Shown here one piece after another: positions 25,577 to 37,880 of a stretch of DNA of 64,000 nt. The stretch spans positions 48,091,501-48,155,500 of the forward strand of contig NC_068558.1 in NCBI RefSeq assembly GCF_022201045.2, in the 5' to 3' direction. This DNA comes from Citrus sinensis. Its lineage: Eukaryota > Streptophyta > Magnoliopsida > Sapindales > Rutaceae. A program made the position numbers and the translations under genes. The first letter of the stretch is position 1, and every line of letters starts with the position of its first letter. The notes under the pieces are model-generated. The model searched no databases, was not told where the DNA came from, and was given only the letters and a program-made list of their open reading frames with translations.

Positions 25577-25645
25577 AAAAAATCTTTATTTATTCCCTCA
25601 GAAAACATTAACTTCACACAGAAGAAAAGAAAAAAAGAGGTAATA

Positions 25646-26258
25646 ATGAATCGGCCAGCAATTGTGTTCCTGGTGGTAGCCACTGGTCTTGGAATACTCT
25701 CATTATCAGGCCCAGCCGAATCATTATCGTGTTCTGATGACTGCCCTGCACCCAATCCCCCTCCCCCTAGGGTTGAGTGTCATAAGGTGGAGAAAAGGTT
25801 TGCTCCATGCCTTCATTATATTAAAGGTAAAAGCAAACACCCCTCAAAAGATTGTTGCCGCGGCGTTAAGAAAATTTCTAAGCACGTAAAAACCAAGGCG
25901 GATAAAAAAGCTTTATGCAAATGTATTCAGAGATGTTTGCGGGGTGTTGACCATTATGCTAAAAGTTGCATCCCTTCAATTCCCAAGAAATGTGGAATCA
26001 ATTTTACTCTCCCTCCAGTTGATGCTAAAACCAAGTGTTCCAAGTACGTACGTACTGTGAATCCTATTATATATGTATTATAGGATTCACCGTAGCTACG
26101 CACCCCTAACCACTATAGCTAGCTTTAGCTTTTTCTTCTCTTTTCTTTTGCTTATTTTTAATGCATGCATAACATATATATAATTGCATATTTGCATGTG
26201 CATGAAAGTTTCTGATATTCATATTTTTTTCTCGTGCAGGATTACTATGTTTGATTAA
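25646..26258 (+). CDS. Non-specific lipid transfer protein, type 1, basic divergent copy
   Basis: Secreted small lipid-binding protein. Exons 25646-26043 and 26240-26258 give 138 aa. Reading through the donor instead would end at 26083 (145 aa). The signal peptide spans about residues 1-27 (AIVFLVVATGLGILSLSGP). The eight-cysteine nsLTP1 pattern is complete: C-x9-C, x14, CC, x19, CxC, x22, C, x14, C. Unusual points are a proline-rich linker after the signal (CPAPNPPPPRVEC), two cysteines in that linker plus two more between CxC and cysteine 7, and many Lys/Arg (RGVKKISKHVKTKADKKALC). The extra cysteines are absent from the neighbouring copy at 27742. It lies head-to-tail downstream of ATG6. 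The phase-2 intron just before the end is typical of LTP genes and is matched in the second copy. Confidence 0.88.
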
Positions 26259-26689
26259 TTGCTGCGGGATCACTTGTTCGTGGAGATGTTTCCCTGCATG
26301 TTGCGCATGCCAACAACAAGAAGTATTTGTTTTTTTTTATATATATCGCAATACGCAAAGACGTACGCAAATAAATTCTGTCCAAGGACATGCAGCAGCT
26401 GGCTAATGAGTCTGTCTAATAATAATTGATAAACGATGTCGCGTAAACTAGAGTGGCTATATATGTATTTGATAGATATACTTGTAAAAATGAAATTATT
26501 ATTATTATTATTTATGTATGATGTTATGATCTCCTTTCTCATTTGTTTTTTTCCTTTTTTACTCCCCTCCGATCAATAATTGTAAAAGATCATCCTTATA
26601 TATATATATATAGAAAATTATTAAAAAAGAATATAAAAGTTAGATGAACATTATATTGTATAATGGAAACATGATCATTTGGGTAAATT

Positions 26690-27125
26690 AATTAGCACCG
26701 ACAATCAGACTTGTCTTGGTCGACATAGCTACCTGTATGGGATATGCATGCAACTCCAAGACTAATTAATTAATACACTAGCATGTTCTTTCTCCCATAA
26801 ATTTATAGTAATACGTAGAGCAAGGAAAGCAATATGCATATGCATCCAGATCCAGTCTGTTTGAATAAACAAATTAAAATGACTTGGCACAAACTCTCAA
26901 ATTAATACATACCCTCTGTAATATGAGGTGGGCTCTCTACTGGTTTGGCTGGAATACAAATTCAATCTATGGATGTTGACCCATATGTGTAAATAGATAT
27001 CAATATGCAGTTCACAGCATAATTTCTATTGTGTTATAGGGCTGGTTTAGGATACTGAAGTTTGAAATTACAAATAGAAGCCCCCTGATTCTCCATGTCA
27101 TTTTAACTTAAGAGTTCCAAAATAT
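26690..27125 (+). pseudogene. ATG6 3'-end fragment (duplicated remnant)
   Basis: 26885-27125 is a diverged copy of the last ATG6 exon and 3' UTR around 24626-24980. It shares CTCTCAAAT, ACCCTCTGTAAT, GGGCTCTCT(A/T)CTGGTTTG, GTGTAAATAG and a following AATT(T/G)CTATTGT segment in the same order. It is frameshifted and lacks the stop region. 26697-26770 resembles ATG6 intron 7 near 23700-23790 (GTTGTCTTGG-CAACATAGCTAC against CTTGTCTTGGTCGACATAGC). The block therefore began inside ATG6, lost exons 8-9, and carries the LTP copy downstream. Confidence 0.75.
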
Positions 27126-27660
27126 CTTTAGACAAAAAAAAAAAAAAGAGGTCATATGGAGGGAGTATGGTCGATTAAATATTATCATTTTGAGATCAAC
27201 GTGTATATCGACCACCAAAAATCACCTAGCTATATATTGACAAGAAAATAACAATGTGGCCAGCTAGGAAACCCATCTCAACACAGCTCTATGTGCATTC
27301 GATGTATGTCAATAGTTGCCTCAGCTGATTAATGGAGATTGTTTGAGCAAGAAAAAGATCGATCGAAGAAAGTTGTTAAATTTATATATATTATCTTCAG
27401 TATTCATCGATGATGCATGACGACAGCAATTTATTTCCAGCACGATAAATAAAATGGCACTTTACTCTTACACATTCCCTGCAAATATTGCAACCTCAAT
27501 TTGTCCAACAATATGAAGATGTTTATTCCATCCTGTCACTGGTAGAAGAAGTAAACAATACAACTTAAATATGAAAATCACGAGATATATATGCATGCAA
27601 CAACCTGAAGAAACTGAACTCATGCACAATTACACACGCGCGCGGGCGCGCACACACACA

Positions 27661-27668
27661 CATATATA
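27661..27668 (+). promoter_or_regulatory. TATA-like box of the second lipid transfer protein gene
   Basis: CATATATATA follows CA/CG dinucleotide repeats and lies about 75 bases before the ATG at 27742. TTATTCCCTCA follows it, as in the first copy. The dinucleotide repeats make the exact box uncertain. Confidence 0.4.
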
Positions 27669-27741
27669 TACATATCACCTTATTCCCTCACAAAATTAAA
27701 AATCAACACACAAATATAAATAAAAAGAAAAAGAAGCAATA

Positions 27742-28268
27742 ATGAATTGGACAATTGTGTTCCTACTCCTAGCAAATCTTGCATTACTTTCATGGTCAGC
27801 CTCATCCATTGAAGACCTTGACCCTCCACCCAATGCAGCTCCCTCTTTGCTTTCATGTGATGAGGTCATTCTTGACTTAGTTCCATGCCTCAGTTATCTT
27901 AGAGGTGAAACCAAACAGCCCTCAGCAGCATGCTGTTCCGGCGCTCAGAAAATTTCTAATGGAGCAAAATCCCAGGCGGCCAAGAAAGATGTATGCACAT
28001 GTATTCAGAAATCTTTGGCATCCGTTGGGCCTTATGATAAAAATCTCATCCCTTTAATTCCACAGAAATGTGGAATCCCACTTACTCTCCCTCCGATTGA
28101 TGCTAAAACGGACTGTTCCAAGTACTCTCCCTAGCTATATAGCTTTATCTCTCTTTCTCTCTTTTCTCTCTCTCTTTCTTTTTTTTTCCTGTTTTTATGT
28201 TTTTATTATGCATGCATGAACGCTACTGATTGATAATTTTATCATGCAGGGTTGCTATTTATGTTTGA
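27742..28268 (+). CDS. Non-specific lipid transfer protein, type 1
   Basis: Secreted lipid-binding protein, tandem paralogue of the gene at 25646. Exons 27742-28121 and 28250-28268 give 132 aa. Unspliced reading would stop at 28134. Signal peptide is about 1-21 (IVFLLLANLALLSWSASS). Exactly eight cysteines form C-x9-C, x14, CC, x19, CxC, x22, C, x14, C, the classical type-1 pattern (VPCLSYLRG, ACCSGAQKI, VCTCIQKS, PQKCGIPLTLPPIDAKTDC). It shares intron position, 5' flank and 3' UTR (GGCGGGAT against GCTGCGGGAT) with the upstream copy. It lacks the extra cysteines and strong basic charge, and so probably keeps the ancestral function. Confidence 0.93.
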
Positions 28269-29471
28269 TTAATCACGGCGGGATTACACGTGGAAATGTT
28301 CCAATCTCCATACTGTACGTGCTAGAAGGAATTTTATTGTAATACATTATAAATACACAGAATAAATTCTGGCCAGGGACAGAGCAGTCAGTCAAATGAG
28401 GGAGAGAAAAAAAAAAAAAAAAAGCGATGTCGCTTTAATTGTTTTTACTTAGAAGTAGCTATGTATTTCGTAATAATAAGTATTATTTACGTGATGTTAT
28501 GGTCTTCTTTATCAAGTTTTCTTTTTGTCCATAATTACAAAAAACTGGGAAAAAGAAAATCATGCTTAACAGAACGACCGTCTTTTGGTGTTTTGTCAGA
28601 AACCATGACGGTTAAATTGGTACTGGACGTGTACGCATGTACAAAACGGTCCGCTTCACTTGAAATTAGAAACTAAAACTACTGCGTAAGAAATATGAAC
28701 TTAAGATTTGCTTGAACGAGAACGACTGCTTTTCAACCAATTTTCTTTGACTGGCCACCCGAATTCATATCTTAAGAGAGACAATAGCAAAAATTAATAT
28801 GTGTTTTTGGATTTTGCCCACCCTTAAAATAAAATAAAATAAAATCTATATCTCCTTCCTCCATTTCCTCTATCCTCTTATAGTTAGCTTTGAAAAAAAA
28901 AATTCTTATTTTGGGTAAATAAATGTTAGGACCCAAGATTCTATACCGGGTAGAGAATAAATAATAAATAGAAAATAGAAAATAAATAGAGAATCAAACC
29001 AATCACATAATATAAGAATTTACATGAAAAACTCTAAAGAAAAACCATGGTTGTCAAGGACAATGAGAGAAATTCGGTCAAAATCTCAATAACATTCAAT
29101 CTTTCAATAAATTTATTGTTTCTCTCACATTAGAAACTGTGTTAATTATTGTATTACATCAGCGAGTGAACCCAACATTTTTATATATAATAATTATTTC
29201 TTATAGGAGAACTTTTTTTTTCCCTTGTATATAAGTTGTATTCCTCCTAAAATAAGTTAAGTACAAAGAGAAAATTACTTATTTCTCAAAATTATCTTAA
29301 AGAAGAAAATGTCTTAAAAAAATTTTATTAAAAAAAGAAATGTATTTCCTCACAAAGTACACATTAATCAATCATTCAGATAAACATTTTATGTTAAGAC
29401 GACCAAGTGTTTGATGCAAATCCTGAAGTATATAATGAAATGTCCACTTGACAGAATTCGTATTACACTTA
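28269..29471. other. Spacer with possible LTR fragment
   Basis: No gene is recognised. Sequence from about 28923 (TGTTAGGACCCAAGATTC) to 29180 contains phrases common in plant copia LTR ends (ACATGAAAAACTCTAAAGAA). I found no target duplication or partner LTR. Confidence 0.3.
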
Positions 29472-30333
29472 TGTTGTGTTTACTTGCTGGAGTGGGAGTG
29501 AGGAGTGTGGATTCCGGCGACTGCAGCGTTAACTTAATAAAAATGGGGAGGGATTGGGAGTCCCACTCCGTGGGCCCCACCCATTTTTGGAGTGGGGAGT
29601 GGGAGTGGGACTCCGATTGGGGGAGGTGTGAGCGGGTGACCGCTCCCTCCTCTCCCATTTCTATCCTTTTTTTATTTTATGTTTTATAAGTAATAAAAAA
29701 AAATAAATAATATTATATTTATTTAAATAATAATATTATATTTAACTAAATAATAATTTACATTGATTCTAAGTTAAAATTATTTTTAAATAATATTATT
29801 ATATTAATAGAGAATTAATAAATATAATATTATTATATTTATTTTAAAAATGATAGTACTATATTTATTTAATAATAATAATAAATACTTTATTCTAAGA
29901 AAATATTAATTTTGTACTAAATAATATTATATTATTATTTTATATAATAATAAATTTAATATAATTATATTAAATAAAATAACATTTCATTTTATATTAA
30001 AATTACAATTAATAATTTATTGTTCATAATTAAGAATATTAATAATTATAATAAATTTACAAATATAATAAAATAAATATTATTCATTAAATATATTTTT
30101 TATTAGTTTTGTAATTAAAAATTATAATTCTTTAAATAAGGATAAAATTGTAATTTGAAACTATTTACTCCAAATCCAAGACAAAGTAAACACATAAATT
30201 GGATTCTGATCTCCATTCCATGCTTCCATTCCAGTGTAAGTAAACAACCTACTCCCACTCCCACTCCACACTCCCAATCCTAGGATTCCCACTCCCCAGG
30301 ATTCCCAATCCAATCCAAAAAGTAAACGCTACC
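29472..30333. mobile_element. Non-autonomous PIF/Harbinger-like element, copy 2
   Basis: 862 bp flanked on both sides by TTA (29469-29471 and 30334-30336), the preferred target of PIF/Harbinger transposons. Terminal inverted repeats are TGTTGTGTTTACTTGCTGGA on the left and GGTAGCGTTTACTTTTTGGA reading inward from the right. Both ends carry GTGGGAGTG-type sub-repeats, with AT-rich filler between. No transposase is present. It is closely related to the copy at 15289-16073. Confidence 0.72.
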
Positions 30334-30336
30334 TTA

Positions 30337-33300
30337 GTGTTGTTGACATAGACAAACTGCTCAAATGAATAAGCAAGGATTAAGCAAGCAAGCAATACAA
30401 CCAGTATAGTGGACAAGGCTGTACAATGAATGAAAGCTGAGGTTGCTGTGTCACTCTTCAGGAAGCAAACAAGAATTATATATCCTCGCAAAAACAGATG
30501 TGTGTGTGTGTGTGTTTTTTAAGTTATATTTTAATGACCATTTAACTCCCTTTCTAACTCATATGAGTAGGGTTCAAACTCCAAATCTCTTATTATCCAA
30601 GCATAGCAACAATTATAGGAATATAATACAGACAGTGGCCAGGAGTAGGCCGTCCAAAATTTGGGAGAATTTTTTAATTTTATTTAGAGAATGACATTAC
30701 ATACATAACTAGAACTGGTATATTTATAAGTTGGTCATTCTATATAAATTTAAAAACGGATCATATAAATTTAATACAAAACCCAATTACCCATCATACC
30801 CACTAAAGGTGCTTTTGTTTGCCACCTTCAATTTTCTTCCTTTTAGTTTAATAACTAGGAAATAGAACCGCGACTCACGCAGCTTTTAAAAAAATTTAAT
30901 ATTATCTTTTTTTTCTTATTCTACTTTTAACGAATTATTCTATTCGATTTAGAGGCAAAACTTCCAAAATAAAAAATAAAAAAAATAAAGCAAAACTAAA
31001 ACCAAAAAAACTTTTTAATTATTTAAAATTACATTAGTTAAATTAACACAACAGAAATAGAAGTACCATAAATGCACCTTGTCTAAGCCAAAACCTTGGA
31101 AACCTGAGGCTGATATATCACTGCGAGGCCACCTGGAGAAGGAGCAAAAGATGCATCACAGTAGTGAATTCGAGAGAGGTGAGTATTGCAGGCCAGCAAT
31201 TATGGGTGATGATATCAATGGCGCGGCAATAGTCAGGGCCAATATCAGCCTGGCTATTAAGGAAGAATATAACAATCTCATTTCAGTGTGATTTCAGCTC
31301 CATTAACGCGTCCCAGCACTTCGTTAGGCCTCAGCTAGCTTCAAATCTTATTGCAAGATCGTAGTCTGGTTTCATATTGTTGTTGAGGCGATCATCCCTG
31401 CTGATTGCATTTGCAATATTTGCCATGATCAGGCAAGTGATGGCCAAAATAAAAAAAACATATATTTTAGAGCCATTACTATTTTGTATTCTTTTACATT
31501 GTGTTTATGTTTACGTGGGATATCATATTTTTGTTGCTATTTATAAATTAAGGTGAGGTAAAGGAGAAGAGTGATTAAAAATGTTTATAAATTATTGCTT
31601 AATTTATGATCAAGAAGGTTTCAATTAGAGAAGATAGTGGGTCTTTTGATGAATTGTTACATATTAATTGTGTAATAACAATCAAATTAATTATGAGAAG
31701 ATGAAAAATTAAATCTGAAAGAAATTTCTCTATTTATTAGATAATAGAGAATATACAAAGATGAGAAATTGTGATGACACATCACCTCTTGTAGTCCCAA
31801 CTTTATATAAATATATAGATATGTCCCTACCTATACACACACACACACACATATACACATATACATCTAACCAAAGTCAAAATAGTAATTGAAATAGAAT
31901 GAAAATACATTAGCCACAAGTTAGAAAATAAAGTACACATTTTATTTAATTATTTACATTAGTACAACAACAAAGCAATTGAAAGGAACATTGTAACCGA
32001 TTCCTAGCCTACTTAAATTCTTAGCAATCAACTTCGTAAGGCAATAGACAATAACAATTAAAAACAAAATTTAGCCCACCCTAAAAAAAACATGGCTTTG
32101 CCCTTGGAAACAGATGCATGTAGTACTAAAATAAGACATAGAAAGCAAATGCAATAATATAAGATAATACTGTAAAGCTCATGGTGAGAAATATATACAA
32201 GAAATTTCATAACATTTTTGTTTGTTCTTTGGATTGGCGCAACCTGAAAACTTTCGTTAGGGGGCTGCAAGAATAAAATTTGATTATATATTTTTATTAT
32301 TGACTTCTTAAAGGATAAAATATTGGTTGCCTTTTGGGTGTAGTTCGGTTGGTCTCAGATGCAGTTTGCACTCACTATCACTTGAGTTGAAATAACGAAA
32401 CGATATAAGCAAATATTGTTGTTTAGTGGATGAGGTTCCTCATCTTCATCCAAACTTTTGAAAAACCAAAAAAAAAGGATACAATACTCGATGACAAATT
32501 AAACAAAGAAACTAGATAGTAAGCTAACATTGTAAAATTAGAGAGTGGCGCAATAACAAATTTAGATATGAGTTAAAAAAAAAAGTTTTTAAATTTAATA
32601 TTGAATTGTTGAGTTGTGTCTCACATTGACTAGTAAAAGGAAGATACTTAGGTTTATAAGGTGGTACTGTCACTCCACCTAAAAAATTAGTCTTTTGGAT
32701 TAAATACCTAAAAATCTTATGTTAAGTTCCCCCAATAAGAACTAGAGAAGAAAATTAGAAAATTATGATTTGCTTCTTTAAAAAATACAAATTATAATAA
32801 AAATATAATAAATGTGTAAGGATTTTAGAGATGTTGTGGGTGACTAGATCATTTATAGTAAAAGCTAGAATACAAAGGAGTAAATATATAGGTATATATC
32901 ATGACATGCAATTTGGTGAATTTTAATTAGTGTAGGGATATTTTTCAATTTATATTGTGTAATTCAGTACATAACATTTGTATATTAAAGAAAATCCAAA
33001 ATTTTACTGTTAAGCCGAGTTGGATCTGCCATAAAGAAATGGAAGACTTTTTTCACCATTTTGATCCAAATAATTCCATGTTTTGGTATAAAGATTTGAT
33101 TTGAGCGACAAATCATTCGTTACTGATTGAAGGTACAGGGAAAAATGTGCATGCCGCTTTATACACACAGAAAAATTCTACTTGCGATTGATTATTGGAA
33201 GGGAGAAAAAGGAACCAAAACAGGCGCACAAGATTTATTGCTTCGTAGCTGCAGCATTTGGTTTTTGAAATTGCTGAAGTTTTCGTAAATCTTTCTAATA

Positions 33301-34014
33301 TTTTATGCCTGGATACCTATTTGAGATATTGGTTGAAACAAATAATTGCAGGCATTGCTTTGCCACTGGCTCGCTCGCTTATATGGATAACTAAATAAAT
33401 GTAGGATGTTGACAAGATAGTGGTTGGAATATTCAATTTATTATATAAATTGGTTAATTCTGATTTCCCAACGTGCACGTTAATTAAGAATGTATCCCAT
33501 TTTTCCTTTGCATATGGACAGCGGGACTACATTTTCTTTTGTAACAAGCCTTGCCGTGTTTATCCACTTCCTTCCTTCAGTGGTCAAGAGAACAAGTCGT
33601 TAGATATTCCAGAAATAACTGTTGAGGAACACATCAAGGGAGGGACTTTTTTGTTCGTTGACCAAAGGGATTCGACCCTTTGACTTGAGCCTTTCTTCGA
33701 GGTATGTAATCCACAGTTGCTCTTCTTCATGTTTTTTTTTTTTTATTTTGGAGGGAGAAAATAGAACCAAAAAAGGCACACAAAATTCATTCTCTTTTAG
33801 CTGCATTATTTGAGATACTGTTTGTTCGAAAACTAATAAATTAAGACCTAGTATGTGACTGGATTTGCCCCATTAATTATCTAAGATAGCTTCCTCTGCA
33901 AGAGCACATTAAAGCACATCTGTAGTAGCAGGGCAGATGTTATTGTTATTATGTACACACTACATTTGGGTCAAATCACTAAAATCATTTCTCTACAACA
34001 GGTACACCTCATTC
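30337..34014. other. Gene-poor AT-rich region with small repeats
   Basis: I see no supportable gene. It holds simple repeats (TG near 30500, AC near 31840). It also holds two diverged direct repeats of about 80 bp at 33208-33290 and 33750-33835, sharing GGAGAAAA-GGAACCAAAA and GGC(G/A)CACAA. The open frames at 31079-31291 and 33420-33683 match no family I know. Confidence 0.5.
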
Positions 34015-37000
34015 TCAATCTTTGGCAGTGAAGTCAGGCTCTGCTGGCTTCTGAGGAATTAGTGGAGGCAGTAATCTCTGCGGCAATCTAGTGCCACTGG
34101 AACCATTCTGCCGCAACCGCAACGGGTGTAATAGATTGGCAGCAAATTTTGACGCATACATGGTGGCACCAAGGCTCGTTAAAGCCCCAGCCTCTGTTGC
34201 CAAAGCATCTTGCAGCCTGTCTTCAGCTTCTTGTAAGGATTGAGCAAGCTTCTTCTTACTGTGCCGGCGCCATGCTGCTTGTATAAAGCATGCTGCCCAT
34301 GTCCTCCACTGCACCGAGTGGAACCTGAAACCTTCCCCCAATAAGTGAAGTGTGCAACAATATATAGTAATTATATTTCATAACATCTCTGCTATAACGG
34401 TCATTTATGCAATAAATTCAAAAAAGACTTGCCTGAAAGCGTGCTGAAGCTGCTTGCTATGAAGACGCCGAAACTGAGAGGCAACAGACTTCAAGTCATC
34501 AGCCATGAGAGAAAAAGCTTCAACCTCTGTTAAAGCTTGTACGGTCCTAGTTGAAAGAGGACGATTGGAAGATGATTGAGGATCCAATGCCCATGTAAGG
34601 AGTGCTTCTCCACAGAAGTCACCAGCCTTGAGATAAACAGCATTAAAGAAACCGGTTCTTCCACCATAAGTGGTCGTACTCACTAGATTGCCTCTCATAA
34701 CAAAAAGCATCTCCTCAACTGGATCACCCTCACGAACAATGAAGCTCTTCTCTGTGTAAAGAACTGGCTTGAGGTGATCACACATTGCATCCAACAATTG
34801 ATCATCCATTTTCTCAAACATTGGCACCTAAGAGTTAGGTGGTGGAAACAATTTAACCTTCTGCTTTCTGAGTGAAAATTAAGTACAAGGTTAAGCAAAG
34901 TACTCACCCTCATTAGGAGATCCCAGCAAAGATGGCGCTTAATATCTCTTCTGAGATCTTTAGGGAGATTACGAAGCAAACCCTCTTCCTCAACACCTCT
35001 TGTTTCTTGCCATTTATACTGTTCATACCGCCTAATTCTGTCCCTCAGATTTTCGGGGAGCATACGGTGGGACATCCACTGTTCTGCATCTTGCCTTTTC
35101 ACTCTCATTTCCTCTAATCTTACAGTTGTAGATTCCAGATATTTCTGCAAAAGCAGAAGAGGAAACGATGATTAGCAGTTCATCAAATCACGCACCATGG
35201 CAAATTCATTTAGAAATGTTGGAATGAAAATACCCATTTTGTGTGCTTTTGTCAATGAAATTATGCAACAGATCAAAAGAGGAGAGCATAATCTCAGTAA
35301 TGAGAACACTACTGACAGAATAATTTAAAGACGTCATATTGTTACATGGACGTTTTAGACAATCTAAATGAAAAGTAGATGCACAAGGAGAGTTAAGCTT
35401 ATATCTGATCAGTGTATATGCTTACAACATTATTTCAAAAAAGAATTTATTACCTGCATGTTGCCAATAAGTAAGGCAAATAAAACCAATCCCGAAATGG
35501 ATATGAAGATGGCAAAGAAAACCTCCCCAACAAAAGTGCTTGTTTTGAGATTTTGGCCCAGGGAACTGTAAGATAGAGCAAGTCAGAAGCACATTTCAAA
35601 TAAACCTTTCTTACATATCATATGTGCATACTAACCTAAGATTACGCAGACCCCACCAAAAGCAGTAAAAGAATTTCTTCGGAAAATCATGTTCCTCCAC
35701 CACCCTTGATTGGAGAGCATCGATAGATATTCCAAAGTTGAACATGGATGAATTCTTTATCTCATCTGGACTTATAAACGGACATGAACCGTGCAGAAGT
35801 GTATTATTTGATCCATGGAATTCTCCACAGTACAAATTCGTAGTACAATTACTCGTATCATTCAACTTCCGACATACATCACGCCAGCAACTATCTTGCC
35901 GTTCTATGGAGTACAAGTACCAACAAGCCCCAAATATCTACATGTCACATTTTGTTCAACAATCAGAAAAATCCATTCGGTTGCTTACAAAGGTGTCACA
36001 GAAACATATATCACAAGCAACAACTTACATGACTGGCTAGCATATAAAGAAAGAGATTTAAAGCAGCTCCAGCCCATGCCGTTTCAGTGAGTATGCCAGA
36101 AGTTCTTTTTACATCATTGTACAGTGGATAAATCCGAGCAATTCTTGGAACATACTGGCAGAAAATAATAGTTTTCAACATCTCCTTTGCCACCAATGGA
36201 ACTGGGCCTTTCACTGCAGGGACGATAATTAAAACTACCAGCTGGAAAAGATGAAACAGGAATCATTGTTATAAATTGCAAAACTAAATGAAATGCCAGC
36301 TATTAAACAAATGAATTCGTAATAAGGGAAGGACACAAACCTGTGGTAGAGGAAGAATGGCAAGGATGTCAACAATGAAGTATGACATTAAGTATCTTTT
36401 GGCTATAGCCTTAGGATCATCAACCAACTCACCCCTACCAAATACTCGAGAAGAACGGGCAATAAACCCAGTGCGGAATTGAAAGATTATGCGTAGTATG
36501 TAAAAGGTATCAATGAATGAACGAAGGACACAAGCAGTGATTTCCAAAGTCTTATCCAAACCAAGGCATTTCCTTTTGCCATCAATCACTGGCATGTAAA
36601 AGAACAATGGATCTATTGACAATGCAATTACACAAGAGAGCACAAATATTTTGTTCCACCACTGAAGAAATGGACCTTGTGGGTCGAGAATTCTCTTCTC
36701 AGAGACAGATTTTTTTTCAGATTGCATAACATGGGAACGAAAGCTCAATGGCTTCTTCCAGCTTTTAATTCTTTCTGAACCCATTTCATATCCTCTCCGA
36801 ATACTATCCATAACGGCACTTAGAGTTGGTCTCATTACTCTTGGATAAAATCCATCATCATTGGATGGTTTCTGTTCTGAATAAGAATTCTCTGAATTCC
36901 AATCGTCAAACCTGGACAAAACAATAGACATAGCAAATTCCCTCAACCAATTCATCAATAGGAGGCAAGCCCAGAAAAAGAATATGAGAAAGAGAACAAA

Positions 37001-37189
37001 CATAAATTGATTACGGTACAAATTTGTAATTCATAATGAAAATTCGTACATTCATTATAGGAAACGAAGAGCGATTTTGACATGCATAAGTCAAGATTGG
37101 TCATTTAACAAAAAAAGAAGGGAAAAAAAAAGAGAAATTTGAAGGGCAAAAGGAACTAACCTTACAAATTTAACTCTCTCGGTATTCAT
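34015..37189 (-). CDS. CNGC: Cyclic nucleotide-gated ion channel (CNGC, probably group I)
   Basis: Plasma-membrane cation channel, in plants mostly linked to Ca2+ signalling. Eight coding exons: 37189-37161, 36911-36341, 36241-36029, 35937-35636, 35565-35454, 35144-34908, 34827-34433, 34324-34015. They give 722 aa, normal for CNGCs (about 700-730). Six hydrophobic segments begin near residue 100 (IFVLSCVIALSIDPLFFYMP; YLMSYFIVDILAILPLPQ). The pore helix and selectivity filter are near 366-380 (NLSSLGQNLKTS; GQNL is the usual plant filter). A C-linker follows (RRYEQYKWQETRGVEEEGLL), then the cyclic nucleotide-binding domain (FIVREGDPVEEMLFVMRG, GDFCGEALLTWALDP), and an IQ motif for calmodulin (CFIQAAWRRHSKKK). 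The start MNTERVKFVRFDDW resembles group I members. Intron 7 begins with GC instead of GT. CNGC1-like is a guess. Confidence 0.95.
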
Positions 37190-37217
37190 AACTTCCTTCT
37201 GATCTTGAAGTCCAAGC

Positions 37218-37743
37218 CTGCAAAAGTTCAACTTTATATATAATCTAGTAAACTAAGACTAATGTATGCAATAGGTATAACTATTTGTGAAATATATACT
37301 CTGATTATTATAAAAGAATTGGTCAATTGATGTACCAATAGTTGCATTATCAAATTTATAATTATGCCTTGATCACTATCTACTTCATACCTAACAATTG
37401 TTGTTATGAGAATAAAAATTATATATATAGCACTTAAATATGTTTCCCTTTTTTTTTTCCATTTCAAGCGACAAATCGAACACAAATACAGAGAAAACAA
37501 CCAAAAGTTTTAAGTTTAAAAAACAAACTGGAAAACAGTCAAATATTTACAGGTTTAGTTTTCAAAGATAATGAACAAAGTAACACATGAAAATTTATTT
37601 AAGTAAAAAACACCCAGAAAACCAAGAAGTAAGGGCTCTGGCTTTATGAAACGGTGGTTTCTTGGTCACAAAGTTTTCTTATGATCCAAACAGAAATCGA
37701 ATAAACATAAGAAGAAAGAATTGTTGGCGTTGCTTTTACGTAC
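37218..37743 (-). other. 5' UTR intron of the CNGC gene
   Basis: On the minus strand a donor CAACAG/GTACGT at 37743 and an acceptor TTTTGCAG at 37218 bracket a 526-bp AT-rich intron. It ends 28 bases before the start codon at 37189. A leader exon would lie upstream near 37744-37880. Confidence 0.5.
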
Positions 37744-37880
37744 CTGTTGTTCTAACGACCGATGGGGAGTAGAAGAAATGGGTTAGATGTTTGGGGAAAA
37801 AACTGAAATTATTTCGACTGGTAAACGAAGAAGAAAGTTCGTGGAGCGAGTGCAAGCCTCTAATGACAGTTACCGGCTGC

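Noticed and set aside
26044-26083. Unspliced 145-aa ending of the first LTP
   Set aside because: The second copy has the same donor (AAGTAC) and a downstream acceptor at the matching place, so the spliced form is preferred.
31079-31291. 70-codon frame with fairly normal composition
   Set aside because: No ATG in context, no splice partner and no known family; left as spacer.
32335-32430. Possible tRNA-derived SINE (GTAGTTCGGTTGGTCTCAG)
   Set aside because: The A-box-like start is suggestive, but no B box at the right distance and no target duplication were found.
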